Origin: Caryophanales bacterium UBA4951
GTDB lineage: Bacteria > Bacillota_I > Bacilli_A > RFN20 > CAG-826
DNA length: 64,000 nucleotides
Assembly: GCA_002397465.1 (NCBI GenBank)
Contig: DHAP01000051.1
Location: forward strand, 50,545 to 114,544
Direction of reading: 5' to 3'
Program-made: the position numbers and the translations under genes
The notes under the pieces: generated by a model
Database searches by the model: none
Seen by the model: the letters and a program-made list of their open reading frames with translations, nothing else
Told to the model about the DNA's origin: nothing
Shown: piece after piece, positions 48,696-58,299 of the stretch
Numbering within the stretch: position 1 is the stretch's first letter
How the letters are laid out: each line of letters begins with the position of its first letter

Positions 48696-49262
48696 ATGTA
48701 TTACTCATTCAAAGGAATCATCAAAGAAATCGGCAAGGACTCCATCGCCCTTGACGTCCATGACGTGACATATCTTCTTTTGGTTTCACGTCCGAATGAG
48801 TTTCATATCGGCGAAGAAAAAGAAGTCTTTGCCTATGAGGTCTATACCCAAGACGACCATTATCTAGCTGCCTTTTCCACGAAACTGGAGAAAGAGGCTT
48901 TTCTCTCTTTGATCCAAGTTAAGGGGATAGGCCCGAAAACCGCGTTGAACGCCTTGAAGGAAACGACGCCGGACGAACTTTTCAAAGCGATATCCGCCAA
49001 CAACACCTCATATCTGAAAAAACTACCTGGCATCGGGCCAAAAGCCGCGGCTCAGATCATCCTTGACCTCAAGGGAAAGCTCACGGAGACCGATGAGAAG
49101 GGCAATCCTAAGCAATATGATGAAGTCCGTCAGGCCCTTATTTCTCTCGGCTTCAAATCCAAGACGGTCGATGACGCGCTTTCGAAGATCAACGAACCTG
49201 GGCTTTCGAATCAGGAGATTCTGAAATTGGCCCTTAGAAGTTTACGTAAAGGAGTGGAATGA
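48696..49262 (+). CDS. ruvA: Holliday junction helicase subunit RuvA
   Basis: RuvA binds Holliday junctions and loads RuvB for branch migration. The 188 residues contain the OB-fold domain (1-65), two helix-hairpin-helix motifs ([13 protein letters not shown] and [14 protein letters not shown], about 74-120) and the C-terminal domain that contacts RuvB. There is no ribosome site; the start follows the stop of the 31-codon frame by one base. It overlaps ruvB. Confidence 0.96.
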   Translation: MYYSFKGIIKEIGKDSIALDVHDVTYLLLVSRPNEFHIGEEKEVFAYEVYTQDDHYLAAFSTKLEKEAFLSLIQVKGIGPKTALNALKETTPDELFKAISANNTSYLKKLPGIGPKAAAQIILDLKGKLTETDEKGNPKQYDEVRQALISLGFKSKTVDDALSKINEPGLSNQEILKLALRSLRKGVE

Positions 49263-50266
49263 TGAGCCGTCTTCTCGACGCCAACAAAGAAGAAGAAGAT
49301 ACCTCTTCGGAAAAAAGCCTCCGCCCCCAAACGCTCAAGGAATATGTGGGGCAGGAAAGCCTTAAGAAGAACCTTTCTATTTTCATCGCCGGCGCAAAGA
49401 AAAGAAACGAATGCCTCGACCATGTGTTGCTATACGGCCCCCCTGGACTTGGCAAAACCACCTTGGCTTACGTAATCGCCCACGAAATGGGCGGAAACAT
49501 CAAGACAATCAATGGCCCTTCGGTTGAAAAAGCCGGGGATTTGGCCGCTATTTTAAGCGAACTTGAGGCTGGTGATATCCTCTTCATCGATGAGATCCAT
49601 CGCCTTCCGCACGCCGTAGAGGAAGTCCTTTACGGAGCCATGGAAGATTTCAAGCTTTCGATTATGATCAACCGGGACGGAAACGCCAAAGCCCTCACGA
49701 TGGATCTTCCGCCTTTCACCTTGGTCGGAGCGACCACGAGGGCCGGCGATCTTTCTTCTCCTCTTAGAGCCCGCTTTGGCATCTCGGCCAAAATCGATTT
49801 TTATTCGCCGGAAGACATCGCGAAAATCATCACCAGAACCTCGAAGGTTTTAGGGATGCCGATCAACGCGAAAGCCACGAAACTCCTTTCCGAAAGAAGC
49901 CGTGGAACCCCGCGTATCGCCAACAGAATCTACAAGCGCGTCCGCGATTTTGCCTCCTATGAGGGAAAAGACGAAATAGACGAAGAAGTGGCCAAATACG
50001 CTTTGAGCGCCCTGAAGATAGACGAGCTTGGCCTCGATGACGTCGATTTGAAGTATTTAAGCACCATAATCGAGCGTTTTCACGGAGGCCCGGTCGGGCT
50101 TGAAAGCATCGCCTCTTCGATAGGCGAGGAAATCACCAATCTTGAAGACGTTTATGAGCCTTATTTGTTGATGATAGGCATGATAAACCGCACTCCTAGG
50201 GGCCGAGTCGCCACCGAGAAAGCATATGCCCATCTTCAAAAACCCCACCAAGGTTCGCTTTTTTAG
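49262..50266 (+). CDS. ruvB: Holliday junction helicase motor RuvB
   Basis: RuvB is the AAA+ motor for branch migration. Walker [10 protein letters not shown] (about 60-68), Walker [10 protein letters not shown], sensor [18 protein letters not shown] and the C-terminal winged helix with TPRGRVAT are all present. The 334 residues are full length. AAAGGAG is 7 nt before the ATG at 49262; an ATG one codon earlier is closer to it. Confidence 0.97.
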   Translation: MSRLLDANKEEEDTSSEKSLRPQTLKEYVGQESLKKNLSIFIAGAKKRNECLDHVLLYGPPGLGKTTLAYVIAHEMGGNIKTINGPSVEKAGDLAAILSELEAGDILFIDEIHRLPHAVEEVLYGAMEDFKLSIMINRDGNAKALTMDLPPFTLVGATTRAGDLSSPLRARFGISAKIDFYSPEDIAKIITRTSKVLGMPINAKATKLLSERSRGTPRIANRIYKRVRDFASYEGKDEIDEEVAKYALSALKIDELGLDDVDLKYLSTIIERFHGGPVGLESIASSIGEEITNLEDVYEPYLLMIGMINRTPRGRVATEKAYAHLQKPHQGSLF

Positions 50267-50362
50267 AAAATCGCTTCTTGTATATGTGCGCGCGGGTGCG
50301 TAAACTAGTAACCGCCTACCTGTGCATTTTTTAATGTTTGCACCGGAGTTCGGAGGAATATT

Positions 50363-53119
50363 ATGCGTCGTAAATTAGCTTACATTTTGCTCAGTGCCGC
50401 CATCATTTTCGGGGCTGGGGTCACTATGGCCACGACGATCACGAATCTTGACAGCGATGTCACTTATGGCTCAGGCCAGGACATGTATTTCAAGATTTCC
50501 GATTTAGCAAGCACCGAATCGCCTTATAACGGCGTGAAACCGGAAAGTTACATCACGGACGACAACTATGTCGCCGTCAACGCAGTCGGCGATGAAATCG
50601 AATCTAGGCTCAAGACCTGGGGCGTCAACGCCGAGGTCACCAAAGAAGGATATGATACCGTCAAAGTGTCGATCCGCAGCCAACAAGCCGATGAAACCGA
50701 ATATCAATACCTCCAGTCATACCTCGCTTTTAGCGGTGGCCATTTGACCATCACCGCCGGCAGTTCCACAGCCTCCGTCCAGACTGAAGCCGACCAGACC
50801 TATTTAGGAAACGAATACATCGACAACGCCATGTTCAAGGGGCAGACCGCCACGATCAAATACGTCAACAGCGTCCCGGTCGTCACGATTCCAGTCAACT
50901 CGACAGGCGAGAACGGCGCCCTTGGAAAACTCATCGATTTCTGCAAGAACAACACCGTTGAAGCCAACTCCAGCGAAGGCACCTCCGCTCAGAACTGCTA
51001 CATCGTCCTTTGGAACAACCGTCAGGAGAGCGACAGCTATCTTCAGGCTTATTCCTCATCATCGACCGACTATGACGCCAATGTCGCCAAGAGACTTATC
51101 TTCGGCGAAAACGCCTCTAATGCCTGGTACGATGACAGTGACAATGATAACGACTACACCCAATTCCAGCTCATTCCAAACAGCGAGGCTTTGAGCGAAA
51201 ACGGCTATGACTCCTCAAAATCAGGGGCCGCTTACAAAGCCGCTTTCTATTACATGAATCTTCTCAACGCTTCTGACTATTCGACGATTTTGGGTGACAA
51301 TGGAACCCAACTTTCCGTCTCCTATTCATATAGCGTCGATTCAACCGCTTCCGTCGAGGACATGCTCAGCAAAGGCGATTGGCATATAACCCCAGCCATG
51401 AGCTACTCGCTCATCGCTTGCATCGTGGCTTTGATCCTAGCCGCCATCGTCCTTATCTATTTCTACCGCTTAGGCTCCTTGGCCGTTTTGTCCAATGTGG
51501 CGGTGGCCTTGGTCGGAACCCTGCTTCTCGTCGGATATTTCTCAGCGCAGTTTGGCATCGGGACGCTTCTTGGCCTAGCCATCGTCGGAATCTCGACAGC
51601 CTTCGGCGGAATCTATTATTTCGCGAAACTCAAAGAAGGCGTTTATGCCGGCAAGAGCCTTAAAAAAGCCCATATTGACGCGACTAAAAAAACTTTGTGG
51701 CCCAACATCGACATGGGCATCGTCAACATCGTTGTCGGCCTTTGCGTCTATGGACTAATTCCAGGCGTCGTCGGCAAAATGGGCCTTGTCATGGTCTTTG
51801 GCGGCTTCTTGGGGTCTCTCTCGAACATCCTCTTGCTCCGTCTTGAAGGCTGGCTCTTAGCCAACGACAATTCGGTCGAAGCCCATATCGGCCGCGTTTA
51901 TGGCATCGATGAGAAAAAGGTTCCTAACCTCCTCAAAGAGGAAAAGCAGACTTATTTCGGATCCTTCGCCAAAGTCAATTTCCAGAAACACGTCAAGCCG
52001 ATCGCCATTACTTCTGGCGTCGTTCTCTTGGCCGCCATCATCGGGGTTTCCGTCTTCTCAGGCATCAACGGAGTGGCTTTCAACTATTCCAGCACCTATG
52101 ACGACTCGACTTCTTTGTCCTTAGAATACCGCGCCGACAAGAACTCCAACGCGACCTTGCTATTGGGCGATGAATCGCAGCTTATCGAGAATTTCTTGCC
52201 ATATGTCTCAATTGATGGCAACAAACTCAGCGAAGTTTATGTGAGCGGCAGCATCGACTATTCATCGAGCAGCATCTATGACAGCCTCGACGAAAAGACA
52301 TATGCCGTCTACTATTTCAACGTTCCATTAAGCGTCGTCTATGATGATAAGACATCCTACGAGTTCGTCTATAGTTTCCCTGGCAAAAACGAGACTGGCA
52401 CCTATACCCTTAACGATGGGCTCAGCCAAGCGGCCACGCTCTTCTCTGGCGATAACCTTACCATCAGCGGCCAAAAAGTCGTCACGCAGGCCGGGACTCC
52501 GACTTTGGGCAATGTCTATCTCTCGGTCGGCATTTCCTTGATTGCGTTGCTCGTCTATTTCGTCCTCCGTTACAAGAACAGCCGTGGCTTGGCGTTGTCG
52601 CTGCTTAGCTGCGCTTCTGGCGTGATCGTGGCTGGGTTCTTCGCTCTCACGAGGATTCCAGTCAGCTCGCTTTCCATGATGGGCATCATCGCGGCGACCG
52701 TCTTCACTTACATCTTGGGCATCTTCGTCCTATCTAAGGAAAAAGAATCCGCGAAGGAGTCTCGTGAAAAAGATAAGGCCAGTCTGGCTTTCAGAAGCGA
52801 GAACCTCATCAAATCCACCAGCGAATCGGCTGGTGACCTCTTGAACTTCTCGTTCCTCAGCGCCGGCGTCCTCATCATCTTCTATGGTTTGATCCCGCTT
52901 ACATGGTCGAACATCTATCTCTCTTGTTTCATCGGCTTCATCGTCTCCTTGCTCTTCGTCTTGGTGTTCCTGGCTCCTTTATCGAATCTCTTCGAGAAGC
53001 TTCTCAGCCAAATCCACATCAATTTCCATCCTTTCAAAAAAGAAGGGGTTAAGGGCGAGATCGGAAAGAAAAAGTCCGCTGAGCCTGAGGAAGCTACCTT
53101 TATCGGCATTAACGACTGA
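50363..53119 (+). CDS. secDF: fused SecD-SecF translocase component, divergent
   Basis: SecDF assists protein export through SecYEG using the proton gradient. The 918-residue fusion has the expected twelve-helix RND layout: first helix at 5-25, a large external domain (to about 345), five helices, then a second half with its own external loop (about 560-720) and five helices. Sequence conservation is weak. The conserved fourth-helix motif with Asp-Ala-Asn and the following Glu-Arg-Ile is not seen; the equivalent region (about 405-426) reads VGISTAFGGIYYFAKLKE. GGAGG precedes the ATG. The recJ start overlaps the stop. Confidence 0.85.
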   Translation: MRRKLAYILLSAAIIFGAGVTMATTITNLDSDVTYGSGQDMYFKISDLASTESPYNGVKPESYITDDNYVAVNAVGDEIESRLKTWGVNAEVTKEGYDTVKVSIRSQQADETEYQYLQSYLAFSGGHLTITAGSSTASVQTEADQTYLGNEYIDNAMFKGQTATIKYVNSVPVVTIPVNSTGENGALGKLIDFCKNNTVEANSSEGTSAQNCYIVLWNNRQESDSYLQAYSSSSTDYDANVAKRLIFGENASNAWYDDSDNDNDYTQFQLIPNSEALSENGYDSSKSGAAYKAAFYYMNLLNASDYSTILGDNGTQLSVSYSYSVDSTASVEDMLSKGDWHITPAMSYSLIACIVALILAAIVLIYFYRLGSLAVLSNVAVALVGTLLLVGYFSAQFGIGTLLGLAIVGISTAFGGIYYFAKLKEGVYAGKSLKKAHIDATKKTLWPNIDMGIVNIVVGLCVYGLIPGVVGKMGLVMVFGGFLGSLSNILLLRLEGWLLANDNSVEAHIGRVYGIDEKKVPNLLKEEKQTYFGSFAKVNFQKHVKPIAITSGVVLLAAIIGVSVFSGINGVAFNYSSTYDDSTSLSLEYRADKNSNATLLLGDESQLIENFLPYVSIDGNKLSEVYVSGSIDYSSSSIYDSLDEKTYAVYYFNVPLSVVYDDKTSYEFVYSFPGKNETGTYTLNDGLSQAATLFSGDNLTISGQKVVTQAGTPTLGNVYLSVGISLIALLVYFVLRYKNSRGLALSLLSCASGVIVAGFFALTRIPVSSLSMMGIIAATVFTYILGIFVLSKEKESAKESREKDKASLAFRSENLIKSTSESAGDLLNFSFLSAGVLIIFYGLIPLTWSNIYLSCFIGFIVSLLFVLVFLAPLSNLFEKLLSQIHINFHPFKKEGVKGEIGKKKSAEPEEATFIGIND

Positions 53120-54663
53120 TGAATACTCTCCTTGAGAGACTACTAGATTATTACGGCCTCACTGAAGAGGAATATGGGCGGATGATTCTTCCGCCCTCTT
53201 TTCAGAATCTTCCGAAAATCGATTCCTCGCCTTTGACGATAGCGGCCATCAAAAGACTCGACCAAGCCAAAGAAAAAGGCGAAAAAGTCCTTGTCTATGG
53301 GGACTATGACACCGATGGGATCATGTCTTGTTCCATCATCCTTTCTTCGCTTCGTGAATATGGTTTACTGGCTGAAGGCTATCTTCCTTCCAGATACCTC
53401 GATGGATATGGAATAACAAAGGAAAACGTCGACAAAATCGCCTCAAACGGCTATTCGCTGATTTTCACTGTCGATAACGGCGTCAGCGCTTTTGAGGCCC
53501 TTGATGAGGCGAAACGAAAAGGAATAGACGTCATCATCCTCGACCATCATGAGTTTCAGGATAAGAAGCCTGACGTCATAACCCTTCACCCAGACCTTCT
53601 TTCTTATGGAGACGTTCCGGTGTCAGCCGGTTATCTTTCTTTTATCTTTTCATGCGCCCTTCTCCACAAGAAAGACGATTATCTCATGAGCCTCGGAGCC
53701 ATCTCGACGCTTTCGGATATGATGCCTTTAAAAGGCTACAACCGGGAAATCGTAAGATTGGCTTTGCTTTCCATCAAAGAAAACCGCTACCCGGAAATCT
53801 ACGCCCTCACCGACAAGAAGTTCATTGACGAGAAAATCCTCCAAATGGAGATAATCCCGAAAATCAACGCCGTCGGAAGGATGCTTGAAGGCAAGGAAAT
53901 CAATCGTTTGCTCCGCTATTTCATCGGCGGGCAACCTAAGGAGAAACGCGCCATTTCCGAATGGCTCAGCGAAGTCAACGCCAAGCGGAAAGAGGAGACC
54001 AAAGCCGCTGAATCAAAAGTAAGCGTCGACCCAAATGACGAAGCCATAGTGGTGCTTTGCGACATCCCAGAAGGCCTGAATGGGCTTTTGGCGAACCGCT
54101 TATTGAACGAATATGAGAAGCCGGTGGCCGTGTTTTCCCCGATGAAGGGCAGCGACGACGTTTTAGTCGGTTCGTTAAGAAGCAAAGAAGGCTTCAATAT
54201 CCTTAAGGCCATCTCCAGCGACAAGATCAATCTTCTGAGCGGCGGAGGACATGCCTTTGCCGGTGGCGTCTCCATCAAAAAGAGCGATTTCGAGTCCTTC
54301 AAGAAAGAATTCATTTTCGCCGCTTTGAAACATAAATTCTCTCCTGGCAAAAAGAAACTGATACCGCTGAATCTCTCAGAAGCCACGATGGAAAACGCCA
54401 ATCTTGTGGCTACTTTCTCGCCTTTTGGCCAGGAATGGGGAGCCCCAAGTTTCTTGCTCAGCAAACTCGACAGCAAAGAGTTCACCTATACCTCCAACGG
54501 CAAGTATCTTTCATACCGGCTTCCGAATGGGGTGAGACTCTTTTCCTTCTCGATTTCCGAAGACTCTTTCATCAACGACGAGAAGGTCGATCTCGCGGTC
54601 AGCTTCTCGCCTAACGAATTTAAGGGGCGGATGTATCTCGACCTCTTGGCCGAAAAAGCCTAA
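53119..54663 (+). CDS. recJ: single-strand-specific exonuclease RecJ (short form)
   Basis: RecJ degrades single-stranded DNA 5'-3' in recombination and repair. DHH-family motifs are VYGDYDTDG (about 58-66), VDNG (about 117-120) and LDHHE (about 141-145), and the DHHA1 motif is GGGHAFAGG (about 374-382). The protein has 514 residues against 700-790 in Bacillus, so the C-terminal extension of the longer forms is missing. It overlaps secDF by one base, as in a tightly packed operon. Confidence 0.92.
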   Translation: MNTLLERLLDYYGLTEEEYGRMILPPSFQNLPKIDSSPLTIAAIKRLDQAKEKGEKVLVYGDYDTDGIMSCSIILSSLREYGLLAEGYLPSRYLDGYGITKENVDKIASNGYSLIFTVDNGVSAFEALDEAKRKGIDVIILDHHEFQDKKPDVITLHPDLLSYGDVPVSAGYLSFIFSCALLHKKDDYLMSLGAISTLSDMMPLKGYNREIVRLALLSIKENRYPEIYALTDKKFIDEKILQMEIIPKINAVGRMLEGKEINRLLRYFIGGQPKEKRAISEWLSEVNAKRKEETKAAESKVSVDPNDEAIVVLCDIPEGLNGLLANRLLNEYEKPVAVFSPMKGSDDVLVGSLRSKEGFNILKAISSDKINLLSGGGHAFAGGVSIKKSDFESFKKEFIFAALKHKFSPGKKKLIPLNLSEATMENANLVATFSPFGQEWGAPSFLLSKLDSKEFTYTSNGKYLSYRLPNGVRLFSFSISEDSFINDEKVDLAVSFSPNEFKGRMYLDLLAEKA

Positions 54664-54703
54664 AAGACTAGGCGGAGGCTTCTATTCTTAGCCTCTCTAA
54701 GCG

Positions 54704-54709
54704 TATAAT
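54704..54709 (+). promoter_or_regulatory. -10 box of the rel gene
   Basis: TATAAT, 14 nt before the ATG at 54724, predicting a leader of only about 7 nt without a ribosome site. Confidence 0.55.
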
Positions 54710-54723
54710 GTGCCTATAAATAT

Positions 54724-56979
54724 ATGGATAGCGACAACGAGAAGAAAAACAACGTCGAAGAAGCCCCCAAAAAGGTTCTTTTGCCTAATGGCGGCTACCC
54801 GATGCATTCCTTCGAACAGCTGAGGGAACTTTATTTTACCTATATCAAAAACCCCAAAGACCGCCAAATGGTCGAGGACGCCTATAAATTAGCCGCCAAA
54901 AAGCATGCCGGAGTCTTAAGAAAAAGCGGCGAGCCTTATATCCATCACCCCATCGAGGTGGCTTTTATTTTGGCTCAGCTTCAGTCAGGCCCGGAGACTC
55001 TCGCGGCCGGACTTTTGCATGATACCGTCGAAGACACCGACCTCACGATAGCCGACGTCAAAGCCCAATTCGGCGAAGACGTCGCCATGATCGTCGACTC
55101 CCTCACCAAGATCCAACGCATGAAGCTGTCCCATCGGACTGAGCAGGATTTCGAGGCCGAGGATCACCGCAAGATCTTCTTAGGAATGGCCAAAGACGTC
55201 CGTGTCATCATCGTAAAACTTGCCGACAGGCTCCATAACATGAGGACTTTGGAGGCTCTTTCCCCAGACCGCCAAAAGGCTTTGTCCAAAGAGACGCTCG
55301 ATGTTTTCACTCCGATTGCCCATCGTCTAGGCATCTACACGATCCAAAGCGAACTTGAGGATCTTTCTTTGAAATACCTCGAGCCCGACAAATACAAAGA
55401 GATCCTTTCCTTGTTGAACGCGAGGGAGGCCAACCGCCAGGATTCCCTGAATGCCTTGAAGAAGCGTATAGCCGACATGCTTTTCGAGAAGAAAATACCT
55501 TTCAGAATCGAAAGCCGCGTCAAGAGCATTTATTCGATTTACCGCAAAATGTATCTCAAAAACTACAATTTTGATGAGATATATGACGTTTTGGCCGTCC
55601 GTATCATCACCGAGAGCGAGATGAACTGCTACGAGATCCTTGGAATCATCCACGCGACATATAAGCCGATTCCGGGCCGTTTCAAAGACTACATTGCCAT
55701 GCCTAAGCCCAATATGTACCAATCGCTCCACACGAGCATCGTTTCGGGCGATGGCAACATATACGAGGTGCAAATCAGGACCGAAGAGATGGACCAGATC
55801 GCCGAAAGCGGCATCGCGGCCCATTGGCGTTACAAAGAGGGCGAGGCCTACAACGCCAAGGAAGAGCAGCGGGACATCGAAGAAAAGCTTCACTGGTTCC
55901 GTGATTTCGTCAGCATGTCCGGCGAGCAAGAAGGGGACGCCAAAGACTACATGGAGGCCCTCTCCCAGGACATTTTCAACGCTAACGTCTACGTTTTCAC
56001 GCCTTTGGGCAAGGTCATCGACCTTCCGAGTGGCGCCACGACGCTTGATTTCGCCTACAAGATTCACACAAAAGTCGGAGATTCCGCCGTCGGAGCGACG
56101 GTGAATGGGGTCCTCGTCCCTTTGAACACAGTTTTAAAGACCGGCGATGTCTGTGAGATAAGAACCTCAAAGACCTCATTAGGCCCGAATGGTGGTTGGC
56201 TCGACATTGCCAAGACCGCCTCTGCCAAGGCCCATATCAAGAAGTTCCTCCAGAAGAAGAATTTCGATATGATGAAGGACGAACTAATAAGAAAGGGCCT
56301 CTCCAGCGCCGCCGAGAGTTTCGCCTCCCAGGGAATCGGCCAAGGAGAGATGGAGAAATACCTCAATACGCCAAAGGTTTTCAACGAATACCACGTTAAC
56401 AACATGGATGAGCTTTATACGGCCATCGCTAACAAAAAGCCCACTCCGGTCGCCATCATCGACTTCTTGCATCTCCGCAAAAAAGACACGACCATCAAGG
56501 TCGATCACCATAACAGCGATCTCGATGACAAAAGCCCTGTCTACGTCAATGGCGGCGGCAACGTCAGAATCGAGTTGGCCAAATGCTGCACGCCGATACC
56601 TGGCGATGACATCGTCGGCTACATCACCAAGGGCAAAGGCATCGTCGTTCATCGGGTCAATTGCCCGAACATGGCAAAGCCTGGGGCCAAAGCCCGACTG
56701 ATACCGGTCTATTGGAAAGATGACCTTGGGATCTCGTCATATCCCGTCGACATTCAAGTCTACGCGAATGACCGAGTTGGCTTATTGGCTGACGTCATGG
56801 CCCACTTAGCTGGCAAAAACGTCAATGTCAGCGACATCAAGGCCCATTTGATCAGCACGACGATGAACGATGTGGTGGATCTGAAGATATATGTCAGCGA
56901 TTCAAAAACGCTCGAGGACGTCTTCGCGGATCTCAAGAGCGTCAAGGGGGTCTATGACTGTCAGAGGGTCATCCACTAA
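54724..56979 (+). CDS. rel: bifunctional (p)ppGpp synthetase/hydrolase, RelA/SpoT family
   Basis: This enzyme makes and degrades the alarmone (p)ppGpp in response to starvation. The HD hydrolase domain is complete (YIHHPIEVA at 72-80 and HDTVED at 99-104). The synthetase domain contains RIITE and the YQSLHT motif, and TGS, zinc-finger (CCTPIPGD; VNCP) and ACT (from YPVDIQVYAND) domains follow. At 751 residues it is full length. Both activities look intact. It lies just upstream of hisS, as in many Bacillota. Confidence 0.96.
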   Translation: MDSDNEKKNNVEEAPKKVLLPNGGYPMHSFEQLRELYFTYIKNPKDRQMVEDAYKLAAKKHAGVLRKSGEPYIHHPIEVAFILAQLQSGPETLAAGLLHDTVEDTDLTIADVKAQFGEDVAMIVDSLTKIQRMKLSHRTEQDFEAEDHRKIFLGMAKDVRVIIVKLADRLHNMRTLEALSPDRQKALSKETLDVFTPIAHRLGIYTIQSELEDLSLKYLEPDKYKEILSLLNAREANRQDSLNALKKRIADMLFEKKIPFRIESRVKSIYSIYRKMYLKNYNFDEIYDVLAVRIITESEMNCYEILGIIHATYKPIPGRFKDYIAMPKPNMYQSLHTSIVSGDGNIYEVQIRTEEMDQIAESGIAAHWRYKEGEAYNAKEEQRDIEEKLHWFRDFVSMSGEQEGDAKDYMEALSQDIFNANVYVFTPLGKVIDLPSGATTLDFAYKIHTKVGDSAVGATVNGVLVPLNTVLKTGDVCEIRTSKTSLGPNGGWLDIAKTASAKAHIKKFLQKKNFDMMKDELIRKGLSSAAESFASQGIGQGEMEKYLNTPKVFNEYHVNNMDELYTAIANKKPTPVAIIDFLHLRKKDTTIKVDHHNSDLDDKSPVYVNGGGNVRIELAKCCTPIPGDDIVGYITKGKGIVVHRVNCPNMAKPGAKARLIPVYWKDDLGISSYPVDIQVYANDRVGLLADVMAHLAGKNVNVSDIKAHLISTTMNDVVDLKIYVSDSKTLEDVFADLKSVKGVYDCQRVIH

Positions 56980-56994
56980 AGAAGGAGAAACAAC

Positions 56995-58299
56995 ATGGAA
57001 TATTCAACAATCAAAGGAACGCACGACGTCTATGGCGAAGAAGCCAACGGAATGGAATATGTTTCCAACATCCTCAAGGCGACCGCCGAATTATACGGAT
57101 ATGGGGAAATAGTTACCCCGATTCTCGAATACACCGAGGTTTTCTCGAGGGGTACCGGCGAGAGCAGCGACATCGTGAGAAAAGAGATGTACACCTTCAT
57201 GGACAAAGGCGACCGCAGCGTCACCATGCGCCCTGAATTCACCGCCGGAGTCGTGAGGGCCATCGTGAGTGACAAGCTTTACGCCACCAACGACCTTCCT
57301 TTGAAGTTCTATTATTGCGGACCGGCTTTCCGTTACGAAAGGCCACAGCTCGGGAGATACCGCCAATTCAACCAGTTCGGCGTCGAGGAAGTCGGCTTAG
57401 ACTCAGAAAGAGCCGATGCCGAGTGCATCATCATGGCCATGCAAGGCCTTTATATGCTCGGGTTCAAGAAGCTTTCGCTCAAGATCAACACGATAGGGGA
57501 TGACGAATCGAGAAAGTCCTATCGTGAGGCTTTGAAAGGCTATTTTGCCTCTCATATCGACGAGATGTGCGATGACTGCCACGAAAGGCTCAAACTCAAC
57601 CCGATGAGAATTCTCGACTGCAAGGTCGAAAACGATCAGAAGATCGCCAGCGGGGCCCCGAAGATGAATGACTATCTTTCCGATGCCTCTGACAAGCGCT
57701 TCTACAAAACGCTGAGCATCATCAATGATTTCGGAATTGACTATGAGATAGACGATTCCTTGGTCAGAGGGCTTGATTACTATAGCGAAGTCGTCTTTGA
57801 GATCCACGCGATCAGCGATGAAGGAAAAGACTACGGCGCCATCTGCGGAGGCGGCCATTATGGCGGACTCGTCAAGCAACTAGGGGGACCTGATCTCCCC
57901 GGAGTCGGCTTCGCGATGGGCTTAGAGAGAATCTACTCGCTCATGAAAGACGATCACCTTCTTGATTCGCTTGAGAACGGGATTGACCTATACGTCATGC
58001 CAGTCGGCGAGGAAGTCCTCGATGACGTCTTCGCTTTGACAGAGGAATGCCGTGGCTTAGGATATAGCTGCGAGACGCCTCTTAGCGCCCTCAAGATGGG
58101 CGCCATGTTCAAGAGAGCCGAAAAGAAAAACGCCAAATTCGCCTTGATAATGGGCGAGGATGAGCTTCAAAAAGGCGAAGCTCAGCTCAAAAACCTCAAA
58201 ACAAAAGAACAAGTCACCATAAAACTTGATCATCTTGAGGACGAATTGGACAAAGCCTTTGGAGAGAACGAGGAGCACCATCATCACGATGGCGAATGA
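56995..58299 (+). CDS. hisS: histidyl-tRNA synthetase
   Basis: This 434-residue class II enzyme charges tRNA-His. Motifs visible are KGTHDVYGEEA at the start, motif 2 FRYERPQLGRYRQFNQFG (about 113-130), the histidine-binding LVRGLDYYSEVVFE (about 256-269) and motif 3 GVGFAMGLERI. A C-terminal anticodon domain follows. The tail EEHHHHDGE is an unusual natural histidine-rich end. A good ribosome site (GAAGGAG) precedes the ATG. The stop overlaps the aspS start. Confidence 0.96.
   Translation: MEYSTIKGTHDVYGEEANGMEYVSNILKATAELYGYGEIVTPILEYTEVFSRGTGESSDIVRKEMYTFMDKGDRSVTMRPEFTAGVVRAIVSDKLYATNDLPLKFYYCGPAFRYERPQLGRYRQFNQFGVEEVGLDSERADAECIIMAMQGLYMLGFKKLSLKINTIGDDESRKSYREALKGYFASHIDEMCDDCHERLKLNPMRILDCKVENDQKIASGAPKMNDYLSDASDKRFYKTLSIINDFGIDYEIDDSLVRGLDYYSEVVFEIHAISDEGKDYGAICGGGHYGGLVKQLGGPDLPGVGFAMGLERIYSLMKDDHLLDSLENGIDLYVMPVGEEVLDDVFALTEECRGLGYSCETPLSALKMGAMFKRAEKKNAKFALIMGEDELQKGEAQLKNLKTKEQVTIKLDHLEDELDKAFGENEEHHHHDGE

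Noticed and set aside
55327..56067. 246-codon minus-strand open frame inside rel
   Set aside because: The plus strand carries the intact RelA/SpoT domains; the reverse frame resembles nothing and is a product of biased codon use.
58262..58299. HHHH stretch at the end of hisS, recalling an affinity tag
   Set aside because: Only four histidines between acidic residues, with native codon use and an overlap with aspS; natural sequence, not a construct.
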